Part shown: one piece after another, positions 22,566-33,195 of the stretch
Layout of the letters: the number at the start of each line of letters is the position of its first letter
Numbering within the stretch: the stretch's first letter is position 1
Assembly: GCA_032719365.1 (NCBI GenBank)
Contig: CM064863.1
Coordinates: forward strand, 22,701,137-22,765,136
From: Prinsepia uniflora
Taxonomy: Eukaryota > Streptophyta > Magnoliopsida > Rosales > Rosaceae
DNA: 64,000 nucleotides
Direction of reading: 5' to 3'
The notes under the pieces: model-generated
Told to the model about the DNA's origin: nothing
The model's database searches: none
Seen by the model: only the letters and a program-made list of their open reading frames with translations
Position numbers and translations under genes: made by a program

Positions 22566-25500
22566 GTAACCGGGTCTGCGAATCGGGTCACCGCAGACCC
22601 ACGGTTCGACCCGATCACAGATCGTGATTCCGACCACCAAAATCGATGGGATTTGTTCCTATGAACTCGTCTGAACATGTTCTATGGCTCTGTGTAATCA
22701 AAACAGATTTTTAAGTTCGAGAAACCACCTGAAAAACGACGGGGAACTGGATGCCGGTTCTGGTTCGTCTTCTCCGGCGAGCCGTCACGCTTCCTGCCAC
22801 CAACTCTGGTCCAAAAACGCTCGTCTAGTCCCCTAGGTTAAGTCTCAAAAACAACCAAACAAGTTTAACGTTAAAAACGGACGGTTCGAGGCAGGGAAGG
22901 AAAATCGGCCTTCTCGGGTTTGCAGGCTTACCGCCGCCGTGTCGCCGCCGTGGGCTGCCCAGTCCAGTCCTAAGCCGTCCAGAGGTCACAACGGTCCTAA
23001 CCCTAGGTTGGTTCGAGCCCAGAAGTCATGGTTTGGATGATTGGATGGTTTTGGGCTGCACGGGTTCCTCTCGGGTTTGTGGGTTTTTCGGGTTGCGCCG
23101 CCGTCCGTGGTGGTGGTGATGGCCGTCTGGAAGTGGCTGAGAGGTAGGCTGGTGTGTGGGTTGAGGCTGAGGGGTGGTGTGATCGCTGGTGTGTTTGTGC
23201 AGAGAATGAGAGGTTGCACGGTTTGAAGGAATAGAAATGAGAGAATGAATTCTCTCATGGTTTTTAAAACAGAGTGATCAGATGGAATGGAGGGCTGAGA
23301 TTCAACCTGAGTTAAGAGTGAAGGGTGAGGATTTAAGGAAATTAAACTAATTAATTAATCACATGGCAGACCAAGATCCAGATTGTTGGGGATGATGTGG
23401 ATGGGGTAGATGAGTGACATGTGTCACTCATCAAGGGTCCAGATTGATTGGGTTAAAGTAAAACAGATTCTAATATTTTATTATTATTTTAAGTTCCGAG
23501 TCTCGGTTAGTTCGGTTACGTTCTTGACCATAACTTTTTCGTCGTAAGTCCGATTTCAGCGTGCCGCCTGTCTACGGATTCGTATCGACGAGACCTACGT
23601 AACGGTCATTGGTCCTCGTCCGTTGGACTTCCCGGGTCAAAAGTCAACATTTGGCCCCCAAATGGCCAAATTACCAAAATGCCCCTCGACTTCCGAACGT
23701 CACAACTTCTTCCTCGAACGTCGGAATCGAACGTGCCACCTGCCTATGAAATCGTGACGTCCTAAACTACGTCACGGTCACGTGTCAAAGTCCTAAATAC
23801 TTCCCGAGTTAAAAGTCAACTTTTTCCTCCCTCAGGGGCAAAACGGTCATTTTACAATAAAATAATAATTACGAAAGTTCGGGTCGTTACATTTTGGCTG
23901 GTTGGGCAGGGTGCAACCGGATTGGGACACTTGTCCAGGGCAGAGAGGAGATTTTTGTGTGAGAATGGAGAGGATTGTGACATGTGGCAGGGCTCTAGTG
24001 GGTTCTAGGCCGTGCACGGTTGTGTTTAAACAAATTGTTCCGTGTGGTTTGTGTTTAGTCGAAGGGGAAAAAAACAGAGGGTGAGCTTGAAGGATGAATT
24101 GAGTGAATTGCAGAAACTGGGTGAGTGTTGTGAGGTTCTGTGGTGTTCGAAGGAGAGCTGGGAGAGTGAGTGATCATGTTTGTAAGGATTTGGGTATGGT
24201 GGTGAGTGTGTGAGGTGTGTGAGAAGTGTGGAAGAACCAGAGAAACAGGGCAGGGGTTTTGTGCACGGTTGTGCACCCCGATCGATCAATCTTGACGGGT
24301 GAAAGTGTTCAGGGACCTGAGCGGAGCTTTGTGAATCGGGAGGAGCACAGCGGCGTGCACGGCGGAGGTCAGAAGATAGGTAATTGTCCACGGTCCTCTG
24401 TTTTCCCAGTTTGGTTAAAATCAATAGTTGTGGGTTTTGAGTATGAGTCGAGGCTTTTGGTGGGTGCTATGAGACTCAGGAGGTCCCTAGGAGTCGAATA
24501 AGTTTGATGCCGTGATGGGGGGTGTTTAATTAGCTGGGAACCGAAACAGGGGTTTCAGGTAAATTTCTTCGAACTCAAAGTCGACGAGTTAGGGGCTTCG
24601 ATGTTGGGTTTTCAGGTGGGGAATAGATTAAGGAGGATGGGACGAAACTAAGGGACTCTACGGGATTAAAAATGGATGAAAACTGGATGAAAACCGTGAA
24701 CGCCGGTTCACGGCTGAAACGGCTGAACCGAACCGGTTGGACCGAGTTTTCCCAGGGAAGACGATGACACTATGCTGGGCGCGTGGCTCCCACGCGCAGT
24801 CCCTTTGGGCTGCGCATGAGGGCGCGTGAGGCAGAACCCGGGGAAGCGTTCAACATGGTTTTTAGTCTAATCGATGTAACAAACATTTTAGCACTGGTTT
24901 CGAGTTAATCGGACATCGACTCGATATGTTTCGGGCTGTCCGAAGGTTTTAGGGCTCGGTTAAAAATAGTTAAAAATATGGGAAAATTGTGAGGCTTTAG
25001 TATGAGTATCCTGAAGTAGTTAGTGACTTTATATTGGGATTTGGACAGGTTCGGGAAATACGAGGAGAGCGTATGACCGGAGACGGCGTAAGTGCACGCG
25101 TATCGAGGCGACGCTGAAATGGTCTGTGAGTGGACTTTGCTTTCTAACTCTTGATGCATGCATATATGTTTTTAATATGTTTTACATGATTCTATGATTT
25201 GATTTATGATTGTGATGGTTTACGGTTTGTGCACGTTTTTCGAGGAAAAGACGATTTTCACGTTTTACGAGGTTTTGGTAAATATCATGATTTAAACTTG
25301 GCTTAGTGAAGTGATTTCGAGATTTGAAATACGGTTGGATTTCAAGGAAAGTAAAAGGATTTTGAAAAGTATTTTCGGGCTTGAGGCCCAGTTCAAAGGT
25401 GTTTTCGGAAATGTGATTTCGGGTTTCGGAATCGGAATTCTGGGTGACGATTCGGAATTCGATTCGGGACTTGAAGTGGATTTCAGGTTTGGGTTCGGAA

Positions 25501-25646
25501 TGATTATTCCGGATGCCGGCTTACGGAATGATGGTTGCGGACTCGGATCTGGAAAGGAAATGGATATGAGTTCTGGATTTGGATATGGAAATGGAAAATG
25601 GTTTTCAAACGGTTTTGGATTGGATTTGCTGGATCTGGTTATTGGG

Positions 25647-25840
25647 TTTAAAGACCCGGATATTGATCTGATGGGGGACGGGCCCGGATTGAGTTTAAAG
25701 ACTCGGGAGTTTAAAGACTCGGATATATTGATATTTCTCCCGTAGGCCTGTTGAGTTTAAAGACTCAGGAGTTTAAAGACTCGGATTATTGAGGCCTGGT
25801 TATTGAGTTTAAAGACTCGGGAGTTTAAAGACTCGGATAG
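25647..25840 (+). repeat. GTTTAAAGACTCGG phrase array
   Basis: A run of near-palindromic phrases, GGGTTTAAAGACCCGG followed by several GAGTTTAAAGACTCGG copies, often in pairs joined as GGGAGTTTAAAGACTCGG. The 5' LTR of the same element has fewer copies. Equivalent arrays lie at about 18745-18920, 40714-40934, 48218-48360 and 59583-59770. Confidence 0.88.
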
Positions 25841-26386
25841 ATCCAGCAGGTTCGATGGATGAGAATGTAGCTTTAAATGTGTTTGGTTTTTCACTGAGAC
25901 TTGATGATGATGTTTTGGGCAGTGGCCCGGATGAAAGGTTTTTGGTGGTTTTGGGCTGAGGCCCGGGAATTGAGAAAAGGAGAAATGTGTTTGATTTTTT
26001 TTGTACATGGTTTTATGATAAAAAATTTATATGCATGCATTGGTTTTAAAACGGAGGGTATAAATGTATGTGTTTTCCGATAACTGTTTTTGAACTTAAA
26101 CTTTATTTTTGTCCACTCACAGTCTTTTCGTGTTTTCGATACCCTCCAGGTTGTTGCAGTGCGGGCTGTTGGTCGAGAGAGACAGAGACATCATACGTAC
26201 AATCCACAGTAGACTCTGCGCACTCTAGGAAGTTCGGAAGTTTCTGGAAGGTCGGGTCGGAACTTCCTTGTCCGATTTACGTGTTACACAGAGGTTAGAC
26301 GTCAGTTTGGCCCTTGTGTCATACGCAAGTCAGACGGGAGCGGGGTTTAACCCTTAATCCTGGGGGATTAGGGGTGGGCCCTGACA

Positions 26387-28217
26387 CTGTTGTCACGTGT
26401 CGATTCTAATCTTAACCACGTATGAGCCCATCCCTGGGAATCATCAGTGTCCAACTCCAGAATAGCGATCCAATCGCCTGAGGTTGACCCAACTAGAAAA
26501 CGTAACCACAACCAAACCAAAATACCTTTTAACCCAGACACTAGCACAAAACATTTACCTCCCGGACACTAGCCCAAAATTCAGTTTCCAAAACCCCCAT
26601 AAAGCCTGTGTCCAAAAAACCTCAACCGAGTATCCATATATATACCAAAAATTCAGCATTTATCCAGAAATTACATAACATCATAAAACCAAATCATAAG
26701 CATCAAAACGATGCCACAAAACCAATAAAAAAATATACATATATATATATATATGTATGCATCAGAGTTATGAAAGAAACAATCCACTCACAATACCGTT
26801 GATCGCTCAAATCTCAAGCTGTAAGCTAATTCAAAGTCTTCAAGGCATCCTGGCCTATCAAAGTCACACACGAGGTCACCAAGAATCCATATAAGTCCAT
26901 ACATGAAACCCACAAAAAACCCTAAATCGAAAACACGTCCAAAACAAGCTTCCCCTAGAGAAAAACCCCCAAAACTACCACTAAACAACCTGAAACCACC
27001 ACCACTGGATTTAAGGCGTTGAAACCTTTCAACCAATATGGATCTCACCTTGAGAATCGTACCCACGCGTGTGACGTTAGTTTCAGATGTCACTTACTGA
27101 CGTCAACTGTCGACGTCAACCCTAGGCTGATGCGGCCTACCACGTGGAGATGACAACCTGACACATCCTATCACGTGGCATCCATTGACACATTGCACAT
27201 GGCACCACCTATCACCTGCCACGTGGAGGACTAACCACCTGCCATGTGGCACCCTTCTGACACACTGCCATGTGGCACCCTTCTAACATACTGCCATATG
27301 GCACCAACCAAACGATACCACGTGGCACCAACCAAACTTGCCATGTGGCTTGACAGTGATGATGTGGCTACCACATCATCGTCTACCTCTCACGAGTCAC
27401 CCATGCGCCTGCAATTGAGTCATTTTTCACGCGATCCTGACCCAACTCTAAAACCTCCAAAAAATGCCCAACCTTTGACGAACAACCACAAATCAAACCC
27501 ACATCCACCTAGAAACTGATCTACAGCCTCAAAACGTAGAAAACGTACATCGATTCCCCAGACCAAGCTCGACACCCAACGACCAAGCTTCAAACTCCCA
27601 CCTGGTCCCTTTCATGCGTCTAATCTCCACGGTCTTAGTTCTAAGTTCCAGCACCCTAAACTAAAAATTGAAATCCAAGCTTCGTGGGTTCATGGGTTTT
27701 ACATGGGTTCCAACAGCTACCATGCCTCCTTTTCCTTCCTTAGTCTCTTTCACACTCCTAGCTCACTCACTCCCTACCACCGAAAGCAAAGGTGAGGTCT
27801 AAATGGGGTGGGGTGGGTTTCGGGTATATGTGTTTGAACAAGAAGAGATGAAATAGTTAAAGGACGAGGACCAAGGAATGGGTGACACTTCTCACTCATA
27901 TCATGGACCAGAACTAGATATTTCCCCACTAACAAACAAAAGTCCATACCATCTTGAAAAATGTAAAGCCAAAAATTCGCTTAACTATTCCTAACTCGTA
28001 AAATAACCATACGGACTCCAAATTCAACGTGTCGCTTGTCTATGTAGCCAGAATCTCGAGATCTATGTCATAGGCCCTAGTAAATGTGCAACTAACCTTC
28101 CGAATCAAAAGTCAACATTTGGCCAAAGTTCCTCTGTCCAAGGAAAAACTATCAATTTACCCAAAACTATTCCTGAAATTTTTTCGATAATCCTGAATTA
28201 CGGGCTATGTCGTTACA
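26387..28217 (-). repeat. 3' LTR of the third gypsy family (truncated)
   Basis: The segment matches 30240-32030 by shared phrases (CGAGCCCATCCC, GGAATCATCAG, AATAGCGATCCAATC, CCTCCAAAA, GACCAAGCTTC). It ends GTCGTTACA next to a polypurine tract. The 27140-27360 part is a cluster of CACGTGG/CATGTGGC phrases. No gene. Confidence 0.85.
27140..27360. repeat. Cluster of G-box-like palindromes
   Basis: Nine or so phrases of the type CCACGTGG, CATGTGGCACC or CATATGGCACC occur in about 220 bases. A matching cluster is at 30870-31100 in the 5' LTR. CACGTG is the G-box core bound by bHLH and bZIP factors in plants. Here it is embedded in imperfect tandem repeats of about 30 bases. Confidence 0.75.
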
Positions 28218-28250
28218 ATCTACCCTCCTTACAAGAATTTCACCCTCGAA
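28218..28250 (-). other. Polypurine tract and pre-LTR motif
   Basis: On the minus strand, AATTTCGAGGGTGAAATTC is followed by TTGTAAGGAGGGTAGAT, directly against the LTR start TGTAACGACA. It marks the 3' LTR of the minus-strand element. Confidence 0.85.
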
Positions 28251-28712
28251 ATTCACACCGACCCCTACCAAGATTGTGGAAATCCAATCCCGCCTCAAAA
28301 ACTAGTTTCCCACGTGGTCCCTTCCACATCAAACCCCTCTCTAATACCGTTACCACGCCAATGTGGCCCTACATTAAGCCATGTCTATCTGATCCTAGAT
28401 CTAGAAAAGCTGCATACTAAACTAAAAATCCTCTCCGAGTTCTCTCGATCACTCAACCAACATGTTAAACGCGTCCAACACGTACTCCCCAAGAACTCAG
28501 AAGACAAACCAAACCATACACTAACCAGCTTACCCTCCGGTTAACCCCAAAGGTCAACCAACCTACGCCTACCAAAATGTATCATCCTCGCTGCTTCGAG
28601 CATCACATCCAGCCTGATCGACCATCGGTCTCCAAAACATGAATAGTCACCACCCTGGCATCCAATTCACTAGTAGACTCCACGGCTCCAAGCCGATGGG
28701 CCTACTCAGTAT

Positions 28713-28764
28713 CCCCCCCTCCCCCCCCCCCCCCCCCCCCCCCTCCCCCCCCCTCCCCCCCCTT
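28713..28764. repeat. Poly-C/poly-G tract
   Basis: A nearly pure C run with a few T interruptions. On the minus strand it is a G run inside the gag remnant. It may fold into G-quadruplexes and its length is likely unstable. Together with the adjacent Cassandra it creates a long spurious proline-rich open frame from 28639. Confidence 0.9.
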
Positions 28765-28769
28765 CTGAA

Positions 28770-28878
28770 CCACAACATTCAATGCCTGATCAAACTAATC
28801 CATGGTGTTTTCCCATCTAACTTTCCTATCCTTATCCTCGCTACCAGGTTGATGATGGGGCTTCTGTTGTGGAGGCAT
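28770..28878 (-). pseudogene. gag start of the third gypsy family
   Basis: An ATG at 28878 opens MPPQQKPHHQPGSEDKDRK, resembling the start of plant gypsy gag proteins (MPPRR...). A TAG follows after about 28 codons. The frame is soon lost in the poly-G tract, and no gag domain or zinc knuckle follows. The position, between primer site and polypurine tract on the right strand, supports the call. Confidence 0.5.
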
Positions 28879-29021
28879 CACGTCGAAAACAAAACTACCC
28901 TGCACACTTTGTCAGGACCCGACCCTCTTCTGTCAGGTCCCGATTCATCTAGCACGATATTGTCCGCTTTGGGCCTCCTTGCCCTTGCCCTCACGGTTTT
29001 GTTTTCGGGAGCTCACGGTGA

Positions 29022-29088
29022 AACTTCCCAGGGGGTCACCCATCATGGAATTGCACCAGCCTCAACTCGCTTAACTTTGGGGTTCCAA
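29022..29088 (-). promoter_or_regulatory. 5S-rRNA-like internal promoter, left Cassandra LTR
   Basis: On the minus strand the order is box A-like AGTTAAGCGAGTTGAGG (29061-29077), an intermediate-element-like GATGGG, then box C-like GGTGACCCCCTGGGAAGT (29023-29040). This is the order and spacing of the 5S rRNA control region bound by TFIIIA. It is not a true 5S gene: the rest of the 120-base gene is not conserved. The copy in the right LTR is at about 29422-29486. Confidence 0.85.
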
Positions 29089-29421
29089 TCCCCCCCAAAG
29101 CCACTTGAGCTCCCAAAAGGCCTAGTGCTAGATAGGTGTGTGCCTACACCTTTAAGGCACACCACCATCCTCTCCCAGACCATTCCCCCTCGCAGGAATA
29201 TGGGATTGTTCACCGTTCCCTCCAGGACACGGGTCTTACAATCCACCCCCCTTAGGGCCCAGCGTCCTCGCTGGCACACTTCCCGGTCGGGGTCTGGCTC
29301 TGATACCAAATTGTCAGGACCCGACCCTCTTCTGTCAGGTCCCGATTCATCTAGCACGATATTGTCCGCTTTGGGCCTCCTTGCCCTTGCCCTCACGGTT
29401 TTGTTTTCGGGAGCTCACGGT

Positions 29422-29486
29422 GAAACTTCCCAGGGGGTCACCCATCATGGAATTGCACCAGCCTCAACTCGCTTAACTTTGGGGTT
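29422..29486 (-). promoter_or_regulatory. 5S-rRNA-like internal promoter, right Cassandra LTR
   Basis: This is the same block as in the left LTR, with no visible difference: box C-like CTGGGAAGT, GATGGGTGACC and box A-like AGTTAAGCGAG on the minus strand. It is the copy in the 5' LTR and so would be the one able to start an element-length transcript. Confidence 0.85.
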
Positions 29487-29670
29487 CCAATCCCCCCCAA
29501 AGCCACTTGAGCTCCCAAAAGGCCTAGTGCTAGATAGGTGTGTGCCTACACCTTTAAGGCACTCCTCTCCCAGACCATTCCCCCTCGCAGGAATATGGGA
29601 TTGTTCACCGTTCCCTCCAGGACACGGGTCTTACACACTTAGTGTGCGACCCTACAAAAAGCTATCTAGT

Positions 29671-29683
29671 GCTCTGATACTAA
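29671..29683 (-). other. Primer-binding site of the third gypsy family
   Basis: On the minus strand, TTAGTATCAGAGC lies two bases inside the LTR end (TATCA). It differs from the Met primer core TGGTATCAGAGC by one base, fixing the boundary at 29685/29686. Confidence 0.8.
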
Positions 29684-29685
29684 AT

Positions 29686-31609
29686 TGATAGGACACTCCC
29701 GGAAATCACCCTCGATTCTTATGAAAGGACCTGCTCTCGTCTGACATAGACAAACTAAAATTACCAAATATTCAGTTCGAATAAATGCATACTCACCTAG
29801 TGTCAAACAAGGGATAACTACTGGCATCTACACTAGTTAACGAGTGCGTAGACCGAACGAAATTCCTCAGCCTTAATACAACCCACATCCCGAGATCAAT
29901 CTAGAAGGTGCTAAAAACATTAAAAACTATGAGTAGACAAAAATAAAGCCATTGAAAACCATTTTTCGAGATCATCCTTTAAACCCTCCATTTTATAAAA
30001 AACATCCATGCATATACATATAAAAGACATAAATTCCCCCGACCTACATTTTCCTAAAAACCCCAGTTATAAATCCTTTTGAAAACTCCTGGACACATCA
30101 CAAGACAAACATCATCTCGTTGGTCCTACTAGCAACTAAAGTCAAACTGCGTCCCGCTGATCCAACCAGCCCGCTAGTCCAACTACGATCCCATATGTAC
30201 TACCAGTAGACAACTATGGGTCCTGCGAAGTCCAACTCTAACCACGTACGAGCCCATCCCTAGGAATCATCAGAGTTCAACTCCGGAATAGCGATCCAAT
30301 CACCTGAGATTTACCCCACCATAAATCCTATGTCTAGAAAACCTCAACCGAGAATCCTTATATGTACAAAAAATCCATCATTTATCCAGAAATCACATAA
30401 CATAAAAAAAAAACCAAATCATAACCATCTAGGCCAGAAAACCTATAAAAAACATATACATATGCATGCATCAGATTTATGAAAGAAATTGTCAACTCAA
30501 AGTACCATTGATCGCCCAAATCCCATTCTGTAAGCTTATCCGAAGTCTCCAAGACGTCCTGACCTGTCAAAGTCACACCTGGGGGTCACCAACAACCCTT
30601 TTAATTCCATACACGAAAGCTCCAAAAACCTTGAAATCGAAAACACATTTCGAACACTTTTCCCTAGAAGAAAAACTCAAAATTACCACCAAACGACCTC
30701 CGATCAACCTGAAACCACCATTATTGGATTCAGGATGTCGAAACCTTTCAAACAAGAAAAGTCTCACCTTTAGATTCTTGCCCATGTGCTCTCACACGGC
30801 TATCAAATTTTGACAGTCAACTCGACGCCTCGCCATGCGCTTGACGTCAGCTATTGACGTCAGCCTTAGGCTGACATGGCTTGTCACATGGCCATACCAC
30901 ATGGATCTAACAACCTAACACATCCAGACACATGGCACACACTAACACTTTCCGCGTCGTACCACCTATCACCTTCCACGTGGGACTCCCTGCCACGTGG
31001 CCCACTAACCACCTGCCACATGGAATCCTTCTAACACACTACCATGTTGCACTAACTAAACCCTGCCATGTGGCCTGATAGTGATGATGTGGACACCACG
31101 TGGCTACCACGTCATCATTATCTACCTTTCACGGGTCACTCGTGGGTTTGCAACCGGGTCATTCGACTCGCAGTCACGACCCAACTCCAAAACCTCCAAA
31201 ACATGTCAAACCTTCTACCAACAACCACAAATCGAACCCAAATCCGTAGAAAAACTTATATATAGCCTCAAAATGCAGAAAACGTACCTCGAATCCTCTG
31301 GCCAAGCTCGACACCCCCCGACCAAGCTTCTAACTCCCACTAGGCCTTTTCTGCGTCCAATCTTCATGTTTTTTGCCCCTACACACTCGCACAAGCTCAA
31401 GGAAGACAACCACGGTCTCAATTCTAAGTTCCAGCACCCTAACTAAAAACTGAAATCCAAGCTTCACGGGTTAATGGGTTTTATCTGGGTTTCAACACCT
31501 CATGTGCCTCCTCCTTCTTCCTCAGTTTCTCTCACACTCGCAGCTCGCTATTTCCCTCACCACCAAAAGTAAAGGAATGTGATGTCTAAATGGGGTGGGT
31601 GGGTTTCGG

Positions 31610-31654
<45 letters not shown>

Positions 31655-32030
31655 AACAAGGGCAGATGAAAAGATTAAGGGATGAAGACCAAGGGGTTGG
31701 TGACACTTGTTACTCATCCCATGGACCAGAACTAGATATTTCCCCACTAATAAACAAAAATCCACACCATCTTGAAAAACGTGCAACTGAAAATTAGCTT
31801 AACTGCTCCTGGCCCGTAACCATATATACTCCAAATTTGACGTGTTGTCCATCTACGTAATCAGAATCCAGAGATCTACATAACGGCCTTGGTAAATGCG
31901 CAACCAACCTCCTAGGTTAAAAGTCAACATGTGGTCAAAACTCCTCTGCACATAGGCAATACAGTCAGTTTGCCCAAAATATTCCATAAAAATCCTCGAT
32001 AATTCCATAATTATGAGACGGGTGATTACA
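29686..32030 (-). repeat. 5' LTR of the third gypsy family, 2,345 bp
   Basis: The LTR begins TGATAGGACACTCCC and ends GGGTGATTACA. It contains a decayed box pair (TATGAGTAGAC near 29934, GTCAACTCA near 30491), ATGCATGCAT near 30463, a G-box-like cluster at 30870-31100 and a (GT)n run at 31613-31651. No gene; a 121-residue frame at 31081 is LTR sequence. Confidence 0.85.
31613..31651. repeat. (GT)n microsatellite
   Basis: About 19 uninterrupted GT units inside the LTR. The matching place in the 3' LTR (about 27824) has only GTATATGTGTTTG, so the expansion happened after the element inserted. Confidence 0.97.
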
Positions 32031-33195
32031 ATTTTAGAAATCAAAAAGTTGTTTTGGTAGCTAAGATTGGACTCTAAGGCCACCCATAATAGGGGGTTGG
32101 ATCTTCCATAAGGTTACCATAATATAGAAGCTAAGTAAAAAATCATCTCAAATGGGATTGAATTTGGGCTGGAACCACCCAACCCTCACTCAAGATAGCC
32201 TTTCAGAGTTGTCAAAATACAAGTCTGAATATAGCCTAGCCAACCACAATAAATTACCCCTCATAGACCACTATTATTGCTTTGTTGATTAAACAATTGT
32301 CAATTATATGTGGGTTCAACTTTTTTTGCTTTTTGCTTCATTTTTTTTTTCTTTTTGCTCTTCTTTCTTTCTGTCGTTTTCAATAGTTGCATATATTGCA
32401 AGACAACGACTATATATATATATATAGATAACTTAGAAATTTCTATTTTTTCCTATAAATACCATAAATTTTGACTCTAAATTTCTCAATTATTCTCAAT
32501 ATTTTCCTTATTTTCTCAAACTTATGCTTACAATTTTTTTTAACTACACATTTCTTCCACTAATTGTCAAAATGTTGATTTTTTTACACATTTCTTACAA
32601 AACTTATCTTTTCGGAATTTTGATTTTTTTTAGGTTAAAATGTTTAGAAAGAAAATTTAAAAATTACATAAATAAACATTAAATTAAAAACTATAAGGAG
32701 AATTTTTATTTTAATACATATTTAAGATTTAATATGAAATAAGAATGTAGCCCCATATATAGCCCCAATAAACACAGACCCCCAATGTGAGCAATATGCT
32801 ATCTAACTCAAAATATTCTTTTGAGGCTATATTTGAAGCTATATCCACCACATATACAGACTCAAATATAGCCTCTCATTGTGGGTGGCCTAACTCTATG
32901 GCGTTCTCTCCTCGTTCTTCCAATCAAGTGGTGCATGCTTTAACCCAGGATAGACTTCAATCACAGTGTTTTGTTCAGTGTATTGCCCTTGCTCCACCAT
33001 GGTTAGACGTTCTCATTGATCTTGATGTTGTTGTTTGATGTTTTTGATGGGATGGAACACTATTTTTCCTCATTAGATCTTTTATGAATTAGCTGGATTT
33101 AAAGTGAAGTTTTAATGAGACTCCCCAAAACTATTATCTCTAAATTTTGTACTCATATTATTATCCATGAAATTTGACTTTGTATATATAAAAAA
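32031..33195 (+). pseudogene. L1-type LINE, 3' end (RNase H-like C-terminus and 3' UTR)
   Basis: The frame ending at 33038 reads MAFSPRSSNQVVHALTQ, then CIALAPPWLDVLIDLDVVV. This resembles the C-terminus of the RNase H-like domain of plant L1 ORF2 (pattern: R-x-S-N-x-V-A-H-x-L-A ... W-L ... I-x-x-D). A 150-base A+T-rich 3' UTR follows, with a short A run at about 33190-33195. The domain is interrupted at 32077-32890 by a DNA transposon. Everything between this and the endonuclease start is missing; the fragment at 18131-18585 could be the other end of the same LINE. Confidence 0.7.
32077..32890. mobile_element. PIF/Harbinger-like non-autonomous element, duplication TAA
   Basis: The terminal inverted repeats are GGCCACCCATAATAGGGG on the left and CCTCTCATTGTGGGTGGCC on the right. 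They are flanked by TAA at 32074-32076 and 32891-32893. A three-base T/A-rich duplication and GG-starting ends are typical of PIF/Harbinger (Tourist-like) elements. The 814-base body is A+T-rich without a transposase. Removing it restores the LINE reading frame (DSNSMAFSPRSSN). Confidence 0.85.

Larger units (their letters stand above)
21008..23891 (-). mobile_element. Solo LTR, 2,884 bp, minus strand, duplication TTTTG
   Basis: The LTR begins TGACAGGACCCGCCCC and ends GGGTCGTTACA, flanked by TTTTG at 21003-21007 and 23892-23896. Both boxes carry the same base change: GTGAGTGGGCC at 21390-21400 and GGCCCACTCAC at 22052-22062. The stretch 22385-22560 is rich in TGACGTCA and TGATGACGTCATCA palindromes. 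No protein-coding content; the glutamate-rich frame at 21279 is a 21-base repeat. Confidence 0.95.
18581..26386 (+). mobile_element. LARD-like LTR element with a non-coding interior
   Basis: The order is 5' LTR (18581-19466, left-truncated), Met primer site, a 1,052-base interior without coding capacity, polypurine tract (20485-20518) and a 3' LTR (20519-26386, interrupted by a solo LTR). The two LTRs are nearly identical by eye over about 890 bases, except for extra copies of a GTTTAAAGACTCGG phrase in the 3' LTR, so the element is young relative to its neighbours. Long LTRs with a short non-coding interior fit a large retrotransposon derivative, mobilised by enzymes from related elements. 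The 5' end is lost at the LINE junction, so no duplication can be read. Confidence 0.85.
20519..26386 (+). repeat. 3' LTR of the LARD-like element, split by a solo LTR
   Basis: The LTR is 20519-21007 plus 23897-26386, about 2,979 bases. It begins TGTAAAAATCCGTCCC and ends GGGTGGGCCCTGACA. The hairpin is at 24779-24797, the box at 25126-25135, a CATGCATG motif just downstream, the phrase array at 25647-25840, and the inverted box at 26111-26120. The 144-residue glycine-rich frame at 25311 is a translation of this LTR and phrase array, not a gene. Confidence 0.9.
28910..29635 (-). mobile_element. Cassandra-type TRIM with 5S-like LTRs, duplication CACTT
   Basis: The element has LTRs of 331 bases (28910-29240) and 324 bases (29312-29635), almost identical apart from a 7-base indel, and an interior of only 71 bases. 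That interior holds a polypurine tract (29241-29253, AAGGGGGGTGGAT on the minus strand) and a Met primer site (29296-29308). CACTT flanks both ends (28905-28909, 29636-29640). On the minus strand each LTR contains 5S-rRNA-like sequence: AGTTAAGCGAGTTGAGG, GATGGGTGACC and CTGGGAAGT. Cassandra TRIMs are known for such 5S-derived pol III promoters. It has no genes and depends on other elements. The LTR identity indicates a recent insertion. Confidence 0.95.
26387..32030 (-). mobile_element. Third gypsy family, minus strand, mostly deleted interior
   Basis: Right to left on the minus strand: 5' LTR (29686-32030), Met primer site (29671-29683), a short interior with a gag start and a nested Cassandra (28910-29635), polypurine tract (about 28218-28250), and a 3' LTR (26387-28217) missing about 540 bases at its left. 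Without the Cassandra the interior is only about 740 bases, so protease, RT and integrase have been lost. It abuts the LARD-like element at 26386, presumably because the LARD inserted into its 3' LTR. Confidence 0.85.

Noticed and set aside
25311..25745. 144-residue glycine-rich open frame
   Set aside because: It is a translation of the LTR and its GTTTAAAGACTCGG array; the near-identical 5' LTR copy gives the same artefact from 18541.
18131..26391. CTGTT after both the 18130 and the 26386 LTR ends, as a possible shared duplication
   Set aside because: The two LTRs belong to different elements and neither has a readable 5' flank; a shared pentamer can be chance.
29022..29486. 5S rRNA genes
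   Set aside because: Only the internal promoter boxes match 5S rRNA. The blocks lie inside TRIM LTRs with primer and polypurine sites, so they are Cassandra sequence.
28639..29688. Longest open frame of the window (349 residues, plus strand)
   Set aside because: It reads through a poly-C tract and both LTRs of a Cassandra in the antisense direction. The internal repeat of its protein is simply the LTR duplication. No known domain.
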